Counted from the stretch's first letter, positions 12,355 through 28,262 are shown. The stretch is 64,000 bases of DNA from Corydoras sp. C115 (GCA_019802505.1 JAFMOC010000031.1:5728501-5792500), one strand, 5' to 3'. The notes: generated by a model not told the origin, from the letters alone. Numbers and translations: made by a program.

Positions 12355-13151
12355 GTGAGCTTGGCCCTGTGTGCACTTCATCACTCTTCTCTTCCACTCC
12401 ACAGTCCAAGGGTCAGGGCTTTGGCCCAGCATGCGCCTGGTCTTGGTCACCATAGGTCCTGGCACCACTGAGATGGGTTTGAAGATGCCATGCTCTGAGA
12501 CTTTTGATCTAAGCCTGAGAGAGGCTCTGTTACTGTGCGTTTAATTCATTCCAGCAGCTGCCACTTCCTGGTCTGGAGACCCCACCGCACACTGTTATCG
12601 GGCTAATCTCTTGCAGGTGACTGCCAGCAACATATCAAAAGTCAAAACGGAGTGGCTGTAGATCTCAGGTATTTCGTCCTTCAACAGAGACGGCTTTGTT
12701 ATTATTTTGCCAGCTTCTTTTTGGCTAACCATGGCAGATGCACCAAGGCTGATCTAACACAGGCCAGTTGCAGTGTGGCTAGCAGAGACGCTGCTGTGAT
12801 TCACAGCTACTTCTCTATGACCAGAGTGTTCCCAGCTTTCAACCAAGAGGGTGTCAAATTATGCAAAAGTAGGCATGTTCTGTTATTTTCTGATGATGTT
12901 GTCCCATATTTTCGAAAGCTTATAGAGAAAAACATCACCAGGTTGTCACTTGAGCAAAAATACATTATTTATTGTGATTCTGAAAAAAAAGAACTATATA
13001 ATTGGACAGACCTTTTGCCAAAAAATATTGGGACAAATTGTCTTATTAATAAATACAGTTAGTCCATTTTAAACCATTATTTCTTAACAAATTTACAAAG
13101 AAAAGCTTTCTGTAGTGATCTTATTACTGCTGACATTTTTTCAACAGAATT

Positions 13152-13252
<101 letters not shown>

Positions 13253-13412
13253 GGAATTTATTTTTTTAATGCTTTCAAATATTGTTTTTCCTAAAAAAAA
13301 GTCACAACAGGGATAAGATGGTAAGACTAATAATATTGAAGTTCTGCAAAAATACAGTCACATTTTGGCAAGATTTACTTTACATCATATTACATATTGC
13401 ACTGTTAATGCT

Positions 13413-13522
13413 GCCTGGCCGGAGAACCCGGAGAAAACCCATCCGGACACGAGGAGAACATGGAAACTCCACCCAGATTGGGATTCGAACTTGGTCCCCC
13501 CGGCTAACCACTAACCCACTGA
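13413..13522 (-). mobile_element. SINE fragment
   Basis: Only the head-side third of the element is present, with CCGGAGAACCCGG, CATGGAAACTCCACCCAGA, GGATTCGAAC and GCTAACCACTAA words. Confidence 0.7.
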
Positions 13523-14252
13523 CAGATTCTTCGTGTTGAGAATACACCCTATGATTTTGCGTATGCTAGGGCTAGATAGAACATGTGCCCTAATTTGAAA
13601 GCTCTGCTTGGCATATTGAGCTCATTTAATACAACCTCTTTTGAGGTTCCTGGTAGGATGAACAGTAATTTCTTAACTTGAAATTACTACACCTTAATGT
13701 TAACTCCTCTTATAGCTGATACTGGGGAAGATCAGGCCTGAACTGTGGAAGTGCTTAGGGGAAAAGGAGGGTCATGCAAGGCAAATTAAACCAGCACTAC
13801 GAACTACTCAGTAGAGGCCATTCTTTCCTTCAAGACACGTATTCTGGAGAAGTGGTAACTTGAAAGTGCTTTGATGTGGAAAAGATGCCCAGTTTAAGGT
13901 TAAGAAATGAGAGATTTCTCAACGGATTGAATGGGATTCACTTCAGTAATCAGCAGGTTCCAGGCTCTATCTTGAGATCCCAACCGAATTAAATTACACC
14001 ACCAGCTACATTATACATACTGTATTCTCTTCCATGCAACTCAACCGCAATACCAACGCTATTCATCAAAAAGACCTAAACCAATCAATACGATAAGATA
14101 CCATCTATAATATTTGTGTTAAAATGGGAATTCACAAATTAATCCTTTTATAGTTATTATAAATTATAGTTTAAAAGATAAGAATCTTAAAGCAGTTATA
14201 TCAATAGCGCCTTTAAAATAGCTACAACTGAAAAGCACATTTCATTTCATTT

Positions 14253-14493
14253 CATTCATTCATTCATTCATTATCTGCTGCATAAACCTAACTAGGGTAC
14301 CAGGAGGGCTTCTCAATGCCCATCCAGAGAAGAACGTTTTGAGACAGGACACCCAGATACTCCCAGGACACATTGCTTTGCTCACACTCGCTCACACAGA
14401 CACACATTATATTGGGCAATTTGGAGCATTCAATTAGCCTTAAATCCAGGTTTTTGGACTGTGGGAAGAAAACCGGAGAACCCAGAGGAAATT
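14253..14493 (-). mobile_element. SINE, head truncated and diverged
   Basis: The (GAAT)n tail and body are recognisable (ATGCCCATCC, CAATTTGGAGCATTCAATT, TTTTTGGACTGTGGGA). The tRNA-like head is missing. Confidence 0.7.
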
Positions 14494-14636
14494 AATCTAC
14501 TTACATAATCTTCAGCCCAATGCAAAATAATCCATCTATAACAACTTACAGCTGCAAGCTGTGCTAATGTCAAGATCAAGAACAAAAATTGAGCATAACA
14601 GTTCTTAGATTTTGACATTGGCACATTAGCAAGATT

Positions 14637-14781
<145 letters not shown>

Positions 14782-14789
14782 TGTATATG

Positions 14790-16035
14790 GTGTAGATATC
14801 CTTTTTCCTTCTGTAATTCTGTAATATTTACCATCCCTAGATTTCAATATATATATATGGGTTGGGTTGATCAGACCTCCCCAGTCTTTCACATGCTTCA
14901 ATAGCAACAGGGAACAACAAGAGTGGCCGTGCAGTAAGTTTATTGAATGCAAAGTTAGACCCAAGCCATAAAGTAGACCTACTACATGAACCACAATGGA
15001 CTATCATAATAATAAAATATTTCTAAACCAACTTACAGATATTTTAAAAGCTAAGGATATTTAATAAAGGCCAGTATCTGCCCTGCCCTGACCATCATTA
15101 TTATTAATATAATATAGTATTAGTAGTAGCATTTCAAACTACATCACTTTTTTAAATTCATTATTTTGGGCATTAAATAACAATAAAGATCCTGCTGTGC
15201 AGCAGGTTCAGGTTCACATCTTTGAACTTTACTTCTCCATCTTTTCCGTGCATATTTTTGATCTAGCTTGTTTAGAAGCAGTGCCCATACCACACCCACC
15301 CCCCTCCACCCCTCTTTTGAAGGCGTGCTTTTTTTCCACGTCCCTTCGCGTGGCCTTTGCACAGTGGTGCAGCAACTATGCAGATCACAGGTGGGGCGTC
15401 GGCCTTCATCGAATAAGCTATAGCTCACTAAGGACGGGATTTGCGCAGTTATTTTTCTATTAGAAGAGAATTATGCTAAGCCCATAGAAGCCATCTTGGC
15501 GTTGCTATGGCAGCCCGTACTTCCTGCAGGGTTGCGACCTTGAATGACTACACCAGTGCAAAGCCAAGTGCCGCAGAGCCTTTGAGGATTAAAGATGCTA
15601 CCTCATAGTTATGCAAAAGCAGTTGAGATATGACCTTGTAAAAAGACATCATTTTTTATCGAGATTGTCTTTGTAGATTAAAAATATTACATACCTGATA
15701 GAGGATTTTGACGAACTGATGACCATCTTACCAAGACTCTAGAGCTGCATCCAAATATTATTCTGCAGGCCTGCAGCCACAATTAGGTGGATTTTAAGTT
15801 AGTACAGCTTACCATCAATCTGTGCGACAGGTTTTCTCAAGGAACTGTCTAACTTTAGTGTAGACTCGGTTTTTAAGTTTGTAAAATGAAGCACATAACT
15901 ACTGGTGAGGATTAATGGTGTCAATATAAAGGAAGCACATCAAAAGATTTAAGATTTTTAAGATTTAATAATATTAATTTAGCAAATTATTCTTGTTGTT
16001 TTATTTGTATTTATTGTTGTTATTATTATTATTAT
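14790..16035. other. intergenic DNA
   Basis: No gene seen. A GC-balanced block at about 15200-15600 contains a CCATCTTGGCG word (YY1-like) and is free of repeats. Confidence 0.5.
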
Positions 16036-16390
16036 TCATTCATTATCTTCCGCTTTATCCTCTATTAGGGTTGCGGTGGTAATGGTGGGGGGGGGGTTCC
16101 CCATGCCCATCCAGGGGAGAACGTTTTGGGCGCTGGGCAGATACACCCAGGACAGGGCGCCAATCTATCGCTGGGCACACACTCACTGACACAGACACTT
16201 TATATTGGGCAATTTGGAGAACTCAATTGACTTGATCCATGTTGTTGGACTGTGGGAGGAAACCGGAGAACCTGGAGGAAACCCACGCGGAAACGGGGAG
16301 AACATGGAAACTCCACCCAGATGGGGATTCGAACCGGGAACCCCTAGTGCTGAGAGGAGAACATGCCAACCACTAAGCCACCGTGCCACC
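16036..16390 (-). mobile_element. SINE inserted in an (ATT)n microsatellite
   Basis: A near complete copy with (ATT)n on both sides (about 16018-16035 and 16393-16445). The target-site duplication cannot be delimited because the target is itself repetitive. Confidence 0.8.
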
Positions 16391-16392
16391 AA

Positions 16393-16445
<53 letters not shown>

Positions 16446-18832
16446 GTAGGTTGAACCATACCATATAGGATAACCATCAGAAATAAAACACTACTAGATT
16501 TTTACAGGCTTCTAGAACCTGAAAGATCTATAGAAGCCCCCCAAAACCGTATCCACATCACCATAAAAGGTGGTCCACCTCAAAGTTCTAGTGCCGCATT
16601 TTGGCTGGTTCCTTTTATGATTTCGCCTTTTTACTATAAAAAGCATAATTGATTTTGCCCCTGAAAAAAAAGAACACATCCGGAATACACATGATTTTAA
16701 AGAATCATAGCCTACAGACAGCGTGTCACAACGCACAACAGGATCCAGCTTTGAAGCCCAGAATGCTTTGAGATGGACGGCTATCAGATTTCCCGTCTGC
16801 TTTAGACAGCAACATACCTATGCACATGGGACCTGTGCAAACTGGGCTGAAACTTCTCTTCTTTATTTATTTTAATTTGTGGAAGTTTTTTTTTTATCCT
16901 TGCATTTATTTTTATTAACGACTTGTTGACATTCATCCTGAACTATAATCCAATACAAATAAATGAGTGATTATATATAAAGAATAAAGAATTGGAACCT
17001 AAGTAATATCACTGTAGTCTCCAATTATTTGGAATCCTTTAAAAAATGTACATAATCGCTGGAACTAATCTAACTTCGATCTAATGTATAGTAATTGATA
17101 AATGCTGACGTCATTAATTAAATTCGAAACATTCGTTTTTTCGATTGTATATCGAATAATAATGGGTAAACTAATTCAGGAGAAGCAAATCATCATCACA
17201 AAATAATTTTTGCAGACATCTTTGATGTTTAGGACAATCAAAAACTTTAAACGACGAGTCGGTTTAATCGTTTTATGCAAATTATGGCAAGTTGATAATA
17301 AACTTGAAATCTAAAGCAGAATAGACGTTTTAACTGTGACTTTAAAGCTTCAATGCAAAACAGCTGCTAGAAAAAAAAACTTCACTTTGTATAAATAATC
17401 TATTTTCGGTGCTGATCATAAACAGTCGGATTAATAATTGTAGCAACTGTTTATCAGAAAACGAACCATATTGTCACCGTCCATCAAACCTTAAATCAAG
17501 CTAAATAAAAACAAATTTAAGGAATGTATATAAAGACAAATAAATAGAGATGAAATCAAATGCCAGCTTATCAACCAATAGAGAGTCGAGAAACAAAATC
17601 ATATACAGCATAAATTATACGAATACGCCATATATATAATATTTATTATAAGTTAAAGTTTTACAACTCTTTATTCCCTATAGTAATTATAATAACACTA
17701 GAATATAACATTACCTATTTGGTGTGCATTAGCTTTGCTTATTCTTTGCTTTTTTACGTAGATAATAAAGAATCATCTTAGAATTTAATTATTTAAGGTA
17801 ACTAATAAGTTCACACGTGTTTCTAAGTCATCACAGAAAGTAAAGGAAGTCAGGTAAACGGCACATCTTTACAGATATAATGGCAAATGACTGCTGGAAC
17901 TTGAAGTTGTGCAGAAGTTGTAAGTTTATGATGCATAACAGCGGTTGGTTATTTGGTCTGTCATTAAAATATTATAAATTGATCTCAGTTTTGACATTTC
18001 TAAACGTACACACTGTCAGAAATATGAGTTGAGTTTATTAGGACTTAAATTTCGATGATGTACAATTAATATTAATGAACTACATTTCGTTTTTTATTGA
18101 TCCTGAAGTTAAGATTTTATTGAGGGCATTACTATGTGTTTGCTAAAGATAAAACAACAAAGTGCCACCGAGCCAGTGATAAGCATTAGTTAATATTGTG
18201 TGAAATGTTATTTAAATTATTTTAAAATAGCGTTTTTAATCGTTTGAGGTACCTGTTGATATAGACAAGCAACTTAACTTTTACAAAATGAGGATTAGAA
18301 TATTAAGGTATTAAAAATGCTTAACCTCTGGTTGTAAAATTGTACCAATATCAAATACACTGTAATGTTCGTAAATAGAGAAGTAAAAACAATGTGAAAT
18401 GATAATATTTAATTTGTTAAACATGAATGAAATTGACATGGAAGCATAAAACAAAAACGTTGCAGTCGAAATAACTGTTAAACCTCAATACCACTATCAA
18501 CATGGTGAGCTTTTAATGTTTACCCCTTAGAGAAGGTAGACCTCATGCACTGTGTGTATTAAAATTGGCCTACGGGTAATTACAATACACTGGATTTAAC
18601 GTCCTACGCGTCCTTCAATCAATTAAAATGAGTGAGATACCATGATTTAGTCAGTTTATTTAAGGGATTTCTATTTTATTTGACTTTTAGGTGTGTTGTG
18701 ACCTCAACATAATAAAAACATTAACACATTGGAAACGTTAAACGTTGTATTATTTGTAATTGTTAATAAATTTTATTTACAACTTAATAACGGCATTAAA
18801 AAACGGCATTATTGTTGAGTACATGTCACTGT

Positions 18833-18834
<2 letters not shown>

Positions 18835-18923
<89 letters not shown>
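18835..18923. repeat. (AT)n microsatellite
   Basis: A pure AT tract of about 89 bp in a long unique AT-rich region. Confidence 0.95.
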
Positions 18924-18928
<5 letters not shown>

Positions 18929-19265
18929 GACACATAATCTCGAGCTTGTTGCTCTGTATTTCTCAGTTAAGCCTCACAGTTACGCAGGTGTTTCGTTTAC
19001 TGCAGTAAATCTTCACACAGGCTCGAAAATGTTTCTGCTGTAATACCTTTAAAGTGGAAATTAAGACGTAAGCCGAAAGAAACGCGTGGAAACGGTGGCG
19101 TGTGAAATTTACCTGAAATGAGAGCAACTTTAGATCCAAATTAGAAGCAGCTCAAGCAGAGAGCCACAGGGGAGCAGTGGCATCTCAATAACCTTACCTT
19201 AATAATGAGCTACTATTCAAATGGATTGAATGATTGGTAATGTAAATGCAGAATACGCTCAAACA

Positions 19266-19330
<65 letters not shown>
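19266..19330. repeat. (ATT)n microsatellite
   Basis: A tract of about 65 bp. Similar trinucleotide tracts occur at 4170-4209, 16393-16445, 48786-48822 and 57238-57288, with (ATC)n at 51958-51996. Confidence 0.95.
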
Positions 19331-19331
<1 letters not shown>

Positions 19332-20640
19332 GATAGATTGATGGTTTGAGATGGTTTGATTTTCAGATATTTATTGTTAATAACAATCATATATATAATA
19401 ATAAAGCAGTAGCTAGGATATGAATTCACCCAAAACATTTTTAAGCCTCTGTGAAATAAATATTAGATAAAAAAATAGACATCAAAGGTTTAGCTAAGTC
19501 TGGTGGGAGTTGTGTAAGGTCATTATTAAATAAATAGACATTTATATAATGTGTGTGGGTGTGTGTGTGTGTGTCAACGTGCGCGCGTTAACCTAAAAGG
19601 GCCCCATTCACCTCAGGACGTACCACTTGAGCACTGGAGCAAAGGCAAGGTCCTCCTTTACACCATGTAAACACGGCCCTTCGCATTGTGTAAATTACTT
19701 GGATTAACGCGCTTTGTTGCTAGAACACTTGGACCCTCAATGTACACATGGCCCAATTCAAAGCTGCTTCTCAAAGCCATTTGGCTTTAGAGTCCAACGC
19801 CACTTTTAAGACAGTGTTACACCCATTCATTAGTTTTAAAGAAGCAGACGTGCGTTAAGATCTTTGGAGAAAGAGTTATCTTGTGTCATGTGCCAACAGA
19901 ACTCATTTACTTTAGATTAGACACCAATTAAGCACCGAAAAAATACCATCACCAGGGATGTGTGTCGAAAAATGAAAAGCTTTACAATCAGGGATATCAT
20001 TAAAAATTGTATCTTTAACAAATAAAGAAAGAAAATTACAATGTATATTATGTGCAACCTTAGACTGCGCATGTCTGCTGTTTTAATTATAACGAAAGAT
20101 TAGTGAAATGTAGGTTTATGATAAGAATAAGAATAAGAATTGGTCGGAAGGTTCTGTCGTGGGTTGAAAAATGAATCTTATTTAGCCTTTATCAAATGTT
20201 GGGATATAATCTATTTAATATAATAACCTTTTGGTCACTATATTGCTTGTAGGTGTTTTAAAGCCTTAAATGTTCCACTTTTCAATTGTAGAAAAGAAAA
20301 GGCCCACGACAATTTTCTACATCAAAGGTAAAGTGAATCCATCTGCGTAATGGATGAGTTCTGAAGCCCCGAAAAACACACACTCCATCCCATCCAAGCC
20401 TGAGGTCCACTAATGAGTAGCCTTTCCCATTTCACCATTTACACCTCCCTCTCTGCCAAATGTCTGTGATCAACCCCCTTTATACTCTTTACTCTAGCAA
20501 AAAAAAAGAGAAAAGTATTCATTTATGAAAAAACGACCGAGCAATGATATAAAAATGAAATTTAATAACAGGTTGATATTTGACAAACAAAAAACATTAA
20601 AAATCTGAAAAGCTATATCATCTCAATTCATTACCTGGCA

Positions 20641-20939
20641 GTCCTGGGGTCCTGGGGGGGGGGAGGGTTGATGGGGGCTGGAGAGTTGAAGGCGCTGGGC
20701 AGGTACATCCACAGGACAGGGCGCCAATCCATCCTGGTCACACAAGATAGGGGCAATTTAGATGGAACAATTTAGATAAGGGCAATGTAGAACAGCCACC
20801 TCACCTTAAAACCATGTATTTTTGAATGTGGGAGGAAACCCACGCAGACACAAGGAAACCATGGAAGCTTCTCCCAGGTTGGGATTCGAACCTGAATCTG
20901 CAACTGAGAATCGAGCGTGCCAACGTCACCGTGCCGACC
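20641..20939 (-). mobile_element. diverged SINE copy
   Basis: An old copy. It retains GGCGCTGGGCAGGTACATCC, GGGCAATTTAGA, GTGGGAGGAAACCCACGCAG and GGATTCGAACCTG, and ends CACCGTGCCG. Confidence 0.7.
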
Positions 20940-22360
<1,421 letters not shown>

Positions 22361-22446
22361 TTTTTTCCTTACTTTACTATTTTTTATTATTGCATTATTA
22401 CTGTGCTTCGATGCTATGGTTACTGCTAACAATCTATCTACTTTAC

Positions 22447-22505
22447 ATAACATTTACATTTATTTATTAAGCTGACACTTTTATCTACAGTGACTTGTGA
22501 ACAAC
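22447..22505. repeat. dispersed teleost repeat fragment
   Basis: ACATTTACATTTATTTATTAAGCTGACACTTTTATCTACAGTGACTTG is a version of a very common fish repeat. A second copy lies at 40333-40440. Confidence 0.5.
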
Positions 22506-23465
22506 ACAAATCAGTAGTTAAAACTAACTAACTAACTAACTAGGTCTTTGTGCTGCAGTGGGCAGTGCTATTCAGAGTCATGTGATGAATAGTCCAGTGA
22601 ATACTAAACTGTCTCTTGATCGAAACGTGTGTCTGTGCTCTGTCCTCAAGTGCACTGCTGACCTGTCTAGATTGTTCCCCCCATCAGAACCTCTCAATTA
22701 GAATAATCAGCTTAAACATCAATTAAACTTAAAATGCACATCTGTAATTTCTGTAACATTACAATGCACATCTGTAATTTCTCTTATTTCTCCAACACCA
22801 GAATAAAACAATTTAAGCAGTTGTGTACCTGCATCCTCTACATGCGCAGGTAATTAATATTTTACCATTAACATTAATATTTAACTTTGTTTTTCGGAAT
22901 AAAATATTACAACTTCTGCAACGAAATAAAAATGTGATTTTTCATCACTTCCCTCTTTTATCATTTTAATATTTTTGAATCATTTCATCATGTATTTCCT
23001 GCTGTCTGTATCATGAAAAAGACTAAACACAAGTATAAACATTGATTTAAGGATTGAACGTCCGTATAGTTCCACTGCTGAGGTTCTTTGTCTTGGTATT
23101 AATACATTATTTGGATATGTAAGTGCACATGTGTGTTATATTGCTGGTTGTTAGGGTTTAAAGGTGTGACCTCGCTGAGCCACTTCATCAGCTACACAAG
23201 GCTTTCTTCCTTCTTGAGCATGTTAACAGTTTTACCCTCCTCCCACACTTTTGTCCTAAGAGGGCAATTAAGGAAACAAACGTTTTCCCCATATTAGATG
23301 GCTGGCAGCTTTGCATGCTAATGTAATGCCAAGTGGTTACAAATAGTGAGTGCTCTAATTACAGGCACTGTTTTCAATCAGAAATTGCTCAATTTCCCAG
23401 GATGAGGCCTCTGTGGCAGGGGAAAACTCCACAACCGAACAGAGGCAAGAGACAATCATAATTGT

Positions 23466-23492
23466 GTGTGTGGTGTGTGTGTGTGTGTGTAT

Positions 23493-23520
<28 letters not shown>
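23466..23520. repeat. (GT)n-(GA)n compound microsatellite
   Basis: GT-rich segment followed by GA repeats. Confidence 0.9.
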
Positions 23521-23523
<3 letters not shown>

Positions 23524-23623
23524 TGAATGAAAAGCATACCTCCTGCCCTTACTGTGTGGGCATAAAGTGCAGCATGGAGCTCTTCAATTACCTCTTATTC
23601 ACAAGCCAGCAGCATAAATACAT

Positions 23624-23625
<2 letters not shown>

Positions 23626-23705
<80 letters not shown>
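23626..23705. repeat. (CA)n microsatellite
   Basis: About 40 CA repeats. Another lies at 23918-23952. Confidence 0.95.
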
Positions 23706-23707
<2 letters not shown>

Positions 23708-24167
23708 TTTCTGAATCAGCTGTCTATCAAACACGCCCTGTCATGCTTTAAATCAGAATAATAAAGAGGCAAGCAAATTAGGTAAATGATAATACATTAA
23801 ATTTGGCCAGCAAATTTGGCTTCCACAATGTCCTGGCAGTCAGCTAAAAAAGTTTGGAGGAGTGGTATAGTATACAAAAACTATACCAAGACTATACAAA
23901 AAATACAACAATAATATTACACACACACACACACACTCACACACGCACACACCACCGTTACACTGCAAGTTGTTAGTATTGAGTATGTTGAGTTTTGTTT
24001 GATGTCCATCTATTGCCCCTTGGTAAAATAAAGCTAATTAAAATAGTAATTCAAATTACATTTCTTCTTATTGATTTAACATTTCATTAATTTAAATAAA
24101 AAAATGTATTTAATTGAAAAAGAAGGTCCTCGAAAAAGAAAGTCGTTCGAATAAAAAATATATACTG

Positions 24168-24169
<2 letters not shown>

Positions 24170-24244
<75 letters not shown>
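24170..24244. repeat. (CA)n microsatellite
   Basis: About 37 CA repeats with one CG interruption near the end. Confidence 0.95.
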
Positions 24245-24639
24245 ATAAAAGATGTGAACCAGAATTAGTAGTAAGTCATTTATTGTTGTATATTAAATTC
24301 CTAAAAGTAATATATTTAAATACACTTTTCAAATGAAGACTAAATAGGTTTCCACTTCTTTCACCCAAGGTGTAATCTACACTAAAATACCTGATAAGGC
24401 TTTTTATTGGATCTATGCAGAATTTCTAAAGACCAAAAAGTCCATAAACATGGTAGAAACACTCTATTTAAGCACCTCAGTGCAGCCAGTCCTGCTGCGA
24501 CCACCATTCCCCTAAAGGTACAATAATAGTACAATTATATACTGTAGTAATATTATAATATAATTTAATATAGTAATACAATAATAGTAAAAAAAATGTA
24601 GAATAGTTTAACATAGAGTAGAAAGATTTTCCATAAGAA

Positions 24640-26640
24640 TAGCTTCTTTATCGGGAGTCGGTGAGTGCAGATCCTGTAACCAAGCCCCACTATGGTAGTT
24701 GCAATTTTTGTAATCTGTGTAATCTGGCCTTTACAATGGAACCTCTTTATGAGCCTGCAAAGAGAGCGAGAAGGTTAACACATGAAACCACTTTCGGGCG
24801 AATAAAAAAAGAAAGCAAGATCTCAAAAATGGATTTGCACAGATTGTTCTTTTTATTACCATTAACAGTAATTTGATGCACATGCCTCAGGTGACCTTTT
24901 AACAGTATTACATATTCCCATCTGAATCATTCATTAGTATGGCAGCACAAACAGAAGGCTGGGTGCAGCCATGCACCAGGAGAGTGTGAGGGTGTATGAG
25001 CGTGATTGGGTATGTCGAGAGCCCCCTGCCAGCCTGCCATGCAGGAGCTCTTAGACCCCGAAGGTTGGAAGCAGTATTGAGAAAGCATTTTCGGCATTAT
25101 TTTGCACGTTTGACAGGAGGGACCGGTGGCCAATCCCATGTTTTTGATAAATAGCTGGAAATCAGTGGCAAATTACTGGAGAGTACAATCAAAGGCACAT
25201 TAATTGTCTGCGATCAAGGGCTGCATGGGGGAGGGGAGCCTCCATATGGGACTCTCACATCTGGTTGACAGGGTGAAGATGTAATTCTTTATGTCAACAG
25301 CTATTAGCGGTGCATTTAAGCTTAGCTACAACTGTGCAAACAGGAAACAATAGCGCTAAAACACTTCTCTGAATAAAGTAGCAACTCACAGAGTAATAGA
25401 AACTAATAGCACTGACATATTTTGTCATGAAGGGTATGCAGAACATAAACACAGTATTTAAGATTGTATTCATTATTAGGGTGATGCATTAATTCTGTGC
25501 GTTCGTTTGTAATTTATTGAGATTATGGCAATATTCCTCATTGTCATCCAGTCTTCAGCATCCTGCCATTCAAGCCAATTAAACAGATATTGGCCACAGA
25601 TAGGCTGACAAAGAAATCGTCTTATGTATAGGTTACTACTGACAGTGTAAGTGAGGAGGAGAATGAACAAGAGTCCAAGAGCGAGAGCGCTACAGTGTTA
25701 GCTTCCCAGTTTTTGTCAGATGCTTCCTTGTAAGCCTGGTGGAACACACTCCTGAGCCTCCTGGTTGGATTTGTTGGAATGTGTGAGAGGGATGATTTTA
25801 GCGCCACAAGCCCAGCGCCAGAGAGCTGCAGACTTCGTGCCATCTGTCTCCCCCTTCACTCCTCCACTTGCCAAACTTGCCTTTTTTTTCCCCCGCTCGC
25901 TCTTTCTCTCATTGCAACCCCCTTTCATCCCTCATCAGATAACTAAGATGCAGAGAAGGATCGAGTCAGACAGGCCAGCTGAGATTCATAAAGGCTACAG
26001 AGGATGCTGGGAGTTGATTATTTTGATTGGTGGCCCAAGAAAAGATGTTGAGGTAGTCTGCAGGTATTGACAGCATGTATTCTTTCCACTATTTGACTGA
26101 AAGCAAGAAACTACCCTGATGTATTAGAATGGCATTTCCATTAATGATTTTATTACAGACCAGAGACATTTTACCGAATAAAAACCCAGACCTGTGTATC
26201 CCTCCTTATGCATTACTGAAATCAGAGCACAAAATAACTGTCTACTCACCCGTCAACCCAGAGGAGAGTCCCATTATTAAGACCATACCCCAATCCTCTC
26301 ATCAAATGAGTTGGAGCGAATGTGCTTGACCTCTGGCCCTCTCTGTATGTGGGCCACCCAAGCCAAAACTCCCTCCACCAGGTCCATGCTAAAGGGGAAC
26401 AACCAGGCGATGGCGGCTCACTGTCATGGCCAACAGAGAGTCTTTGAAGCTGACCCCTGTCATTCTGCTCAGATGACTCCTGCCATTGATCTGGCCTTCC
26501 ACGATAGAAAGGGGAGCCAGGTGCCCATGGTTGATAAAGCACCAAGCTGGTGATGCCCTGGAGGAGGCCTGACCCCTTGGAATAGCCAGACAGGGAGCCA
26601 GTCAGGACAGGGAGATCATCTTTGAAAAAGCTGTTATTAA
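24640..26640. other. repeat-poor, GC-balanced intergenic block (candidate conserved non-coding DNA)
   Basis: About 2 kb without SINEs or microsatellites, with base composition distinctly more balanced than the flanks. Reading frames here are short and show no domain. Such blocks in gene deserts beside developmental regulators are often conserved enhancers. That is inference, since I have no alignment. Confidence 0.4.
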
Positions 26641-26884
26641 ATCAGAGTACACTGCACTGCAAAGTTGAATACATTGACAATTGAAAGAAGACGAGTGGCT
26701 TTAATGTCTCAAATACAAATTATGTAATTACTGTGACGTGTACAGGTTTTTTTTATTAACAACCATGATAAAAAAGATTTTTTTTAAATAACTCGGCTTC
26801 GTCCAATAATGTAATTATTGTGATTAACCTATGGATATAACGAGGTAAAATCATTTATCTTTTTATACAATGTACCATAATGCA

Positions 26885-27231
<347 letters not shown>

Positions 27232-27384
27232 CACATTTTAATTGTATAAAAACCATAAAACTAATTTCTATTTATTATACGGTTAATGAACATGTAGTGT
27301 ACATTCATAAATCCATGCTTTTTTAAGCCAGTGTTTCCCATTTTACCATTTTGCATTTTTTATCAACAGTCAGACAACATAGAT

Positions 27385-27470
27385 TTCAAGATTCAAGATT
27401 CAAGATTCAAGAAAATTTTATTATCATTAATATCATCACATTGTTACATGAGATAGTAATGAAATCATGG
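27385..27470. repeat. (GATTCAA)n-headed dispersed repeat end
   Basis: Four tandem TTCAAGA units followed by AAATTTTATTATCATTAATATCATCACATTGTTACATGAGATAGTAATGAAAT. It looks like another short dispersed fish repeat end. Confidence 0.4.
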
Positions 27471-27668
27471 GTCACGGACCCCGATTACCCTGTTATTTAA
27501 ATTTTAATTTTGAGAAGAAATGTGAATTACACATATCGCTATGTGAAATGTGAAATATAATATAGTATACCACTATGAATATATAATATATCACTACAAA
27601 TATAGAATATTTAACTATAAATATAATATATAAATATATGTATATACAGTATATAAAATAAATTTGAG

Positions 27669-27671
<3 letters not shown>

Positions 27672-27753
<82 letters not shown>
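27672..27753. repeat. (AT)n microsatellite
   Basis: About 41 AT repeats inside a broader TA-rich region (27550-27820). Confidence 0.95.
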
Positions 27754-27756
<3 letters not shown>

Positions 27757-27825
27757 TATATATAAAAAGTAGTATAGAATATATTGAGTATATAGTATAG
27801 AGTAGTATAGATATATTGAATGAAT

Positions 27826-27880
27826 CAGAATCAGAATCAGAATCAGATTAATTTGGCCAAGTATTTTACGCCCAAGAAAC
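27826..27880. repeat. dispersed (AGAATC)n-ended repeat, copy 3
   Basis: Four tandem AATCAG units followed by TTAATTTGGCCAAGTATTTTACGCCCAAGAAACTTG. Only the end of the element is present. Confidence 0.5.
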
Positions 27881-28097
27881 TTGAATGTGGGAAATTTGCC
27901 ACAGACAGTAAACTGTGGAGCTGGCTATGCTGCATATAATTCATTCAAATTCATTCATTAGAGCGAAAAAATACTTCATTGAGTCGTTAAACACTGTTGT
28001 ATAATACTCATCATATATTATAAAACTTACTACATGTTTCATTGAACTGTATCTAACTCCAAACCTATCAGCATTAACTATCAGCATTGTCGTCAGA

Positions 28098-28262
28098 ATG
28101 TGGGGGAAACCTGTAGAACCTGGTGAGAACTCCCACAGGCATAGGGAGGACATGCACGCTTTACACAGCAAGGACCTGTGCTACCCTTCTGCTAAGAATC
28201 AAACCCATGACCCCCTGCTGAGAGGCAGCAGCACTAATCACCGCGTTACTATGCCACACGGC
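28098..28262 (-). mobile_element. relic of a related tRNA-derived SINE
   Basis: An ancient, highly diverged head region with AATGTGGGGGAAACC, ATAGGGAGGACATGCA, AATCAAACCCATGACC and TAATCACCGCGTTACTATGCC words. It is probably a different subfamily from the common one. Confidence 0.5.

Larger units (their letters stand above)
10801..13150. other. intergenic DNA with one SINE and a higher-complexity block
   Basis: AT-rich unique DNA to 11460, a SINE at 11464-11772, then more AT-rich DNA. From about 12100 to 12680 the sequence is GC-balanced with the splice-like signals noted separately. A 136-codon open frame at 12652-13062 starts at GTG and matches nothing that I know. Confidence 0.5.
16446..20635. 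other. long SINE-free intergenic stretch
   Basis: No gene seen. It is AT-rich unique DNA with one (AT)n and one (ATT)n tract. The block from about 19580 to 20480 is more complex and repeat-free and is a candidate conserved element. Confidence 0.5.

Noticed and set aside
12652..13062. 136-codon open frame on the plus strand
   Set aside because: It begins with GTG, has no recognisable domain, no promoter or splice context and normal AT-rich composition, so it is most likely chance.
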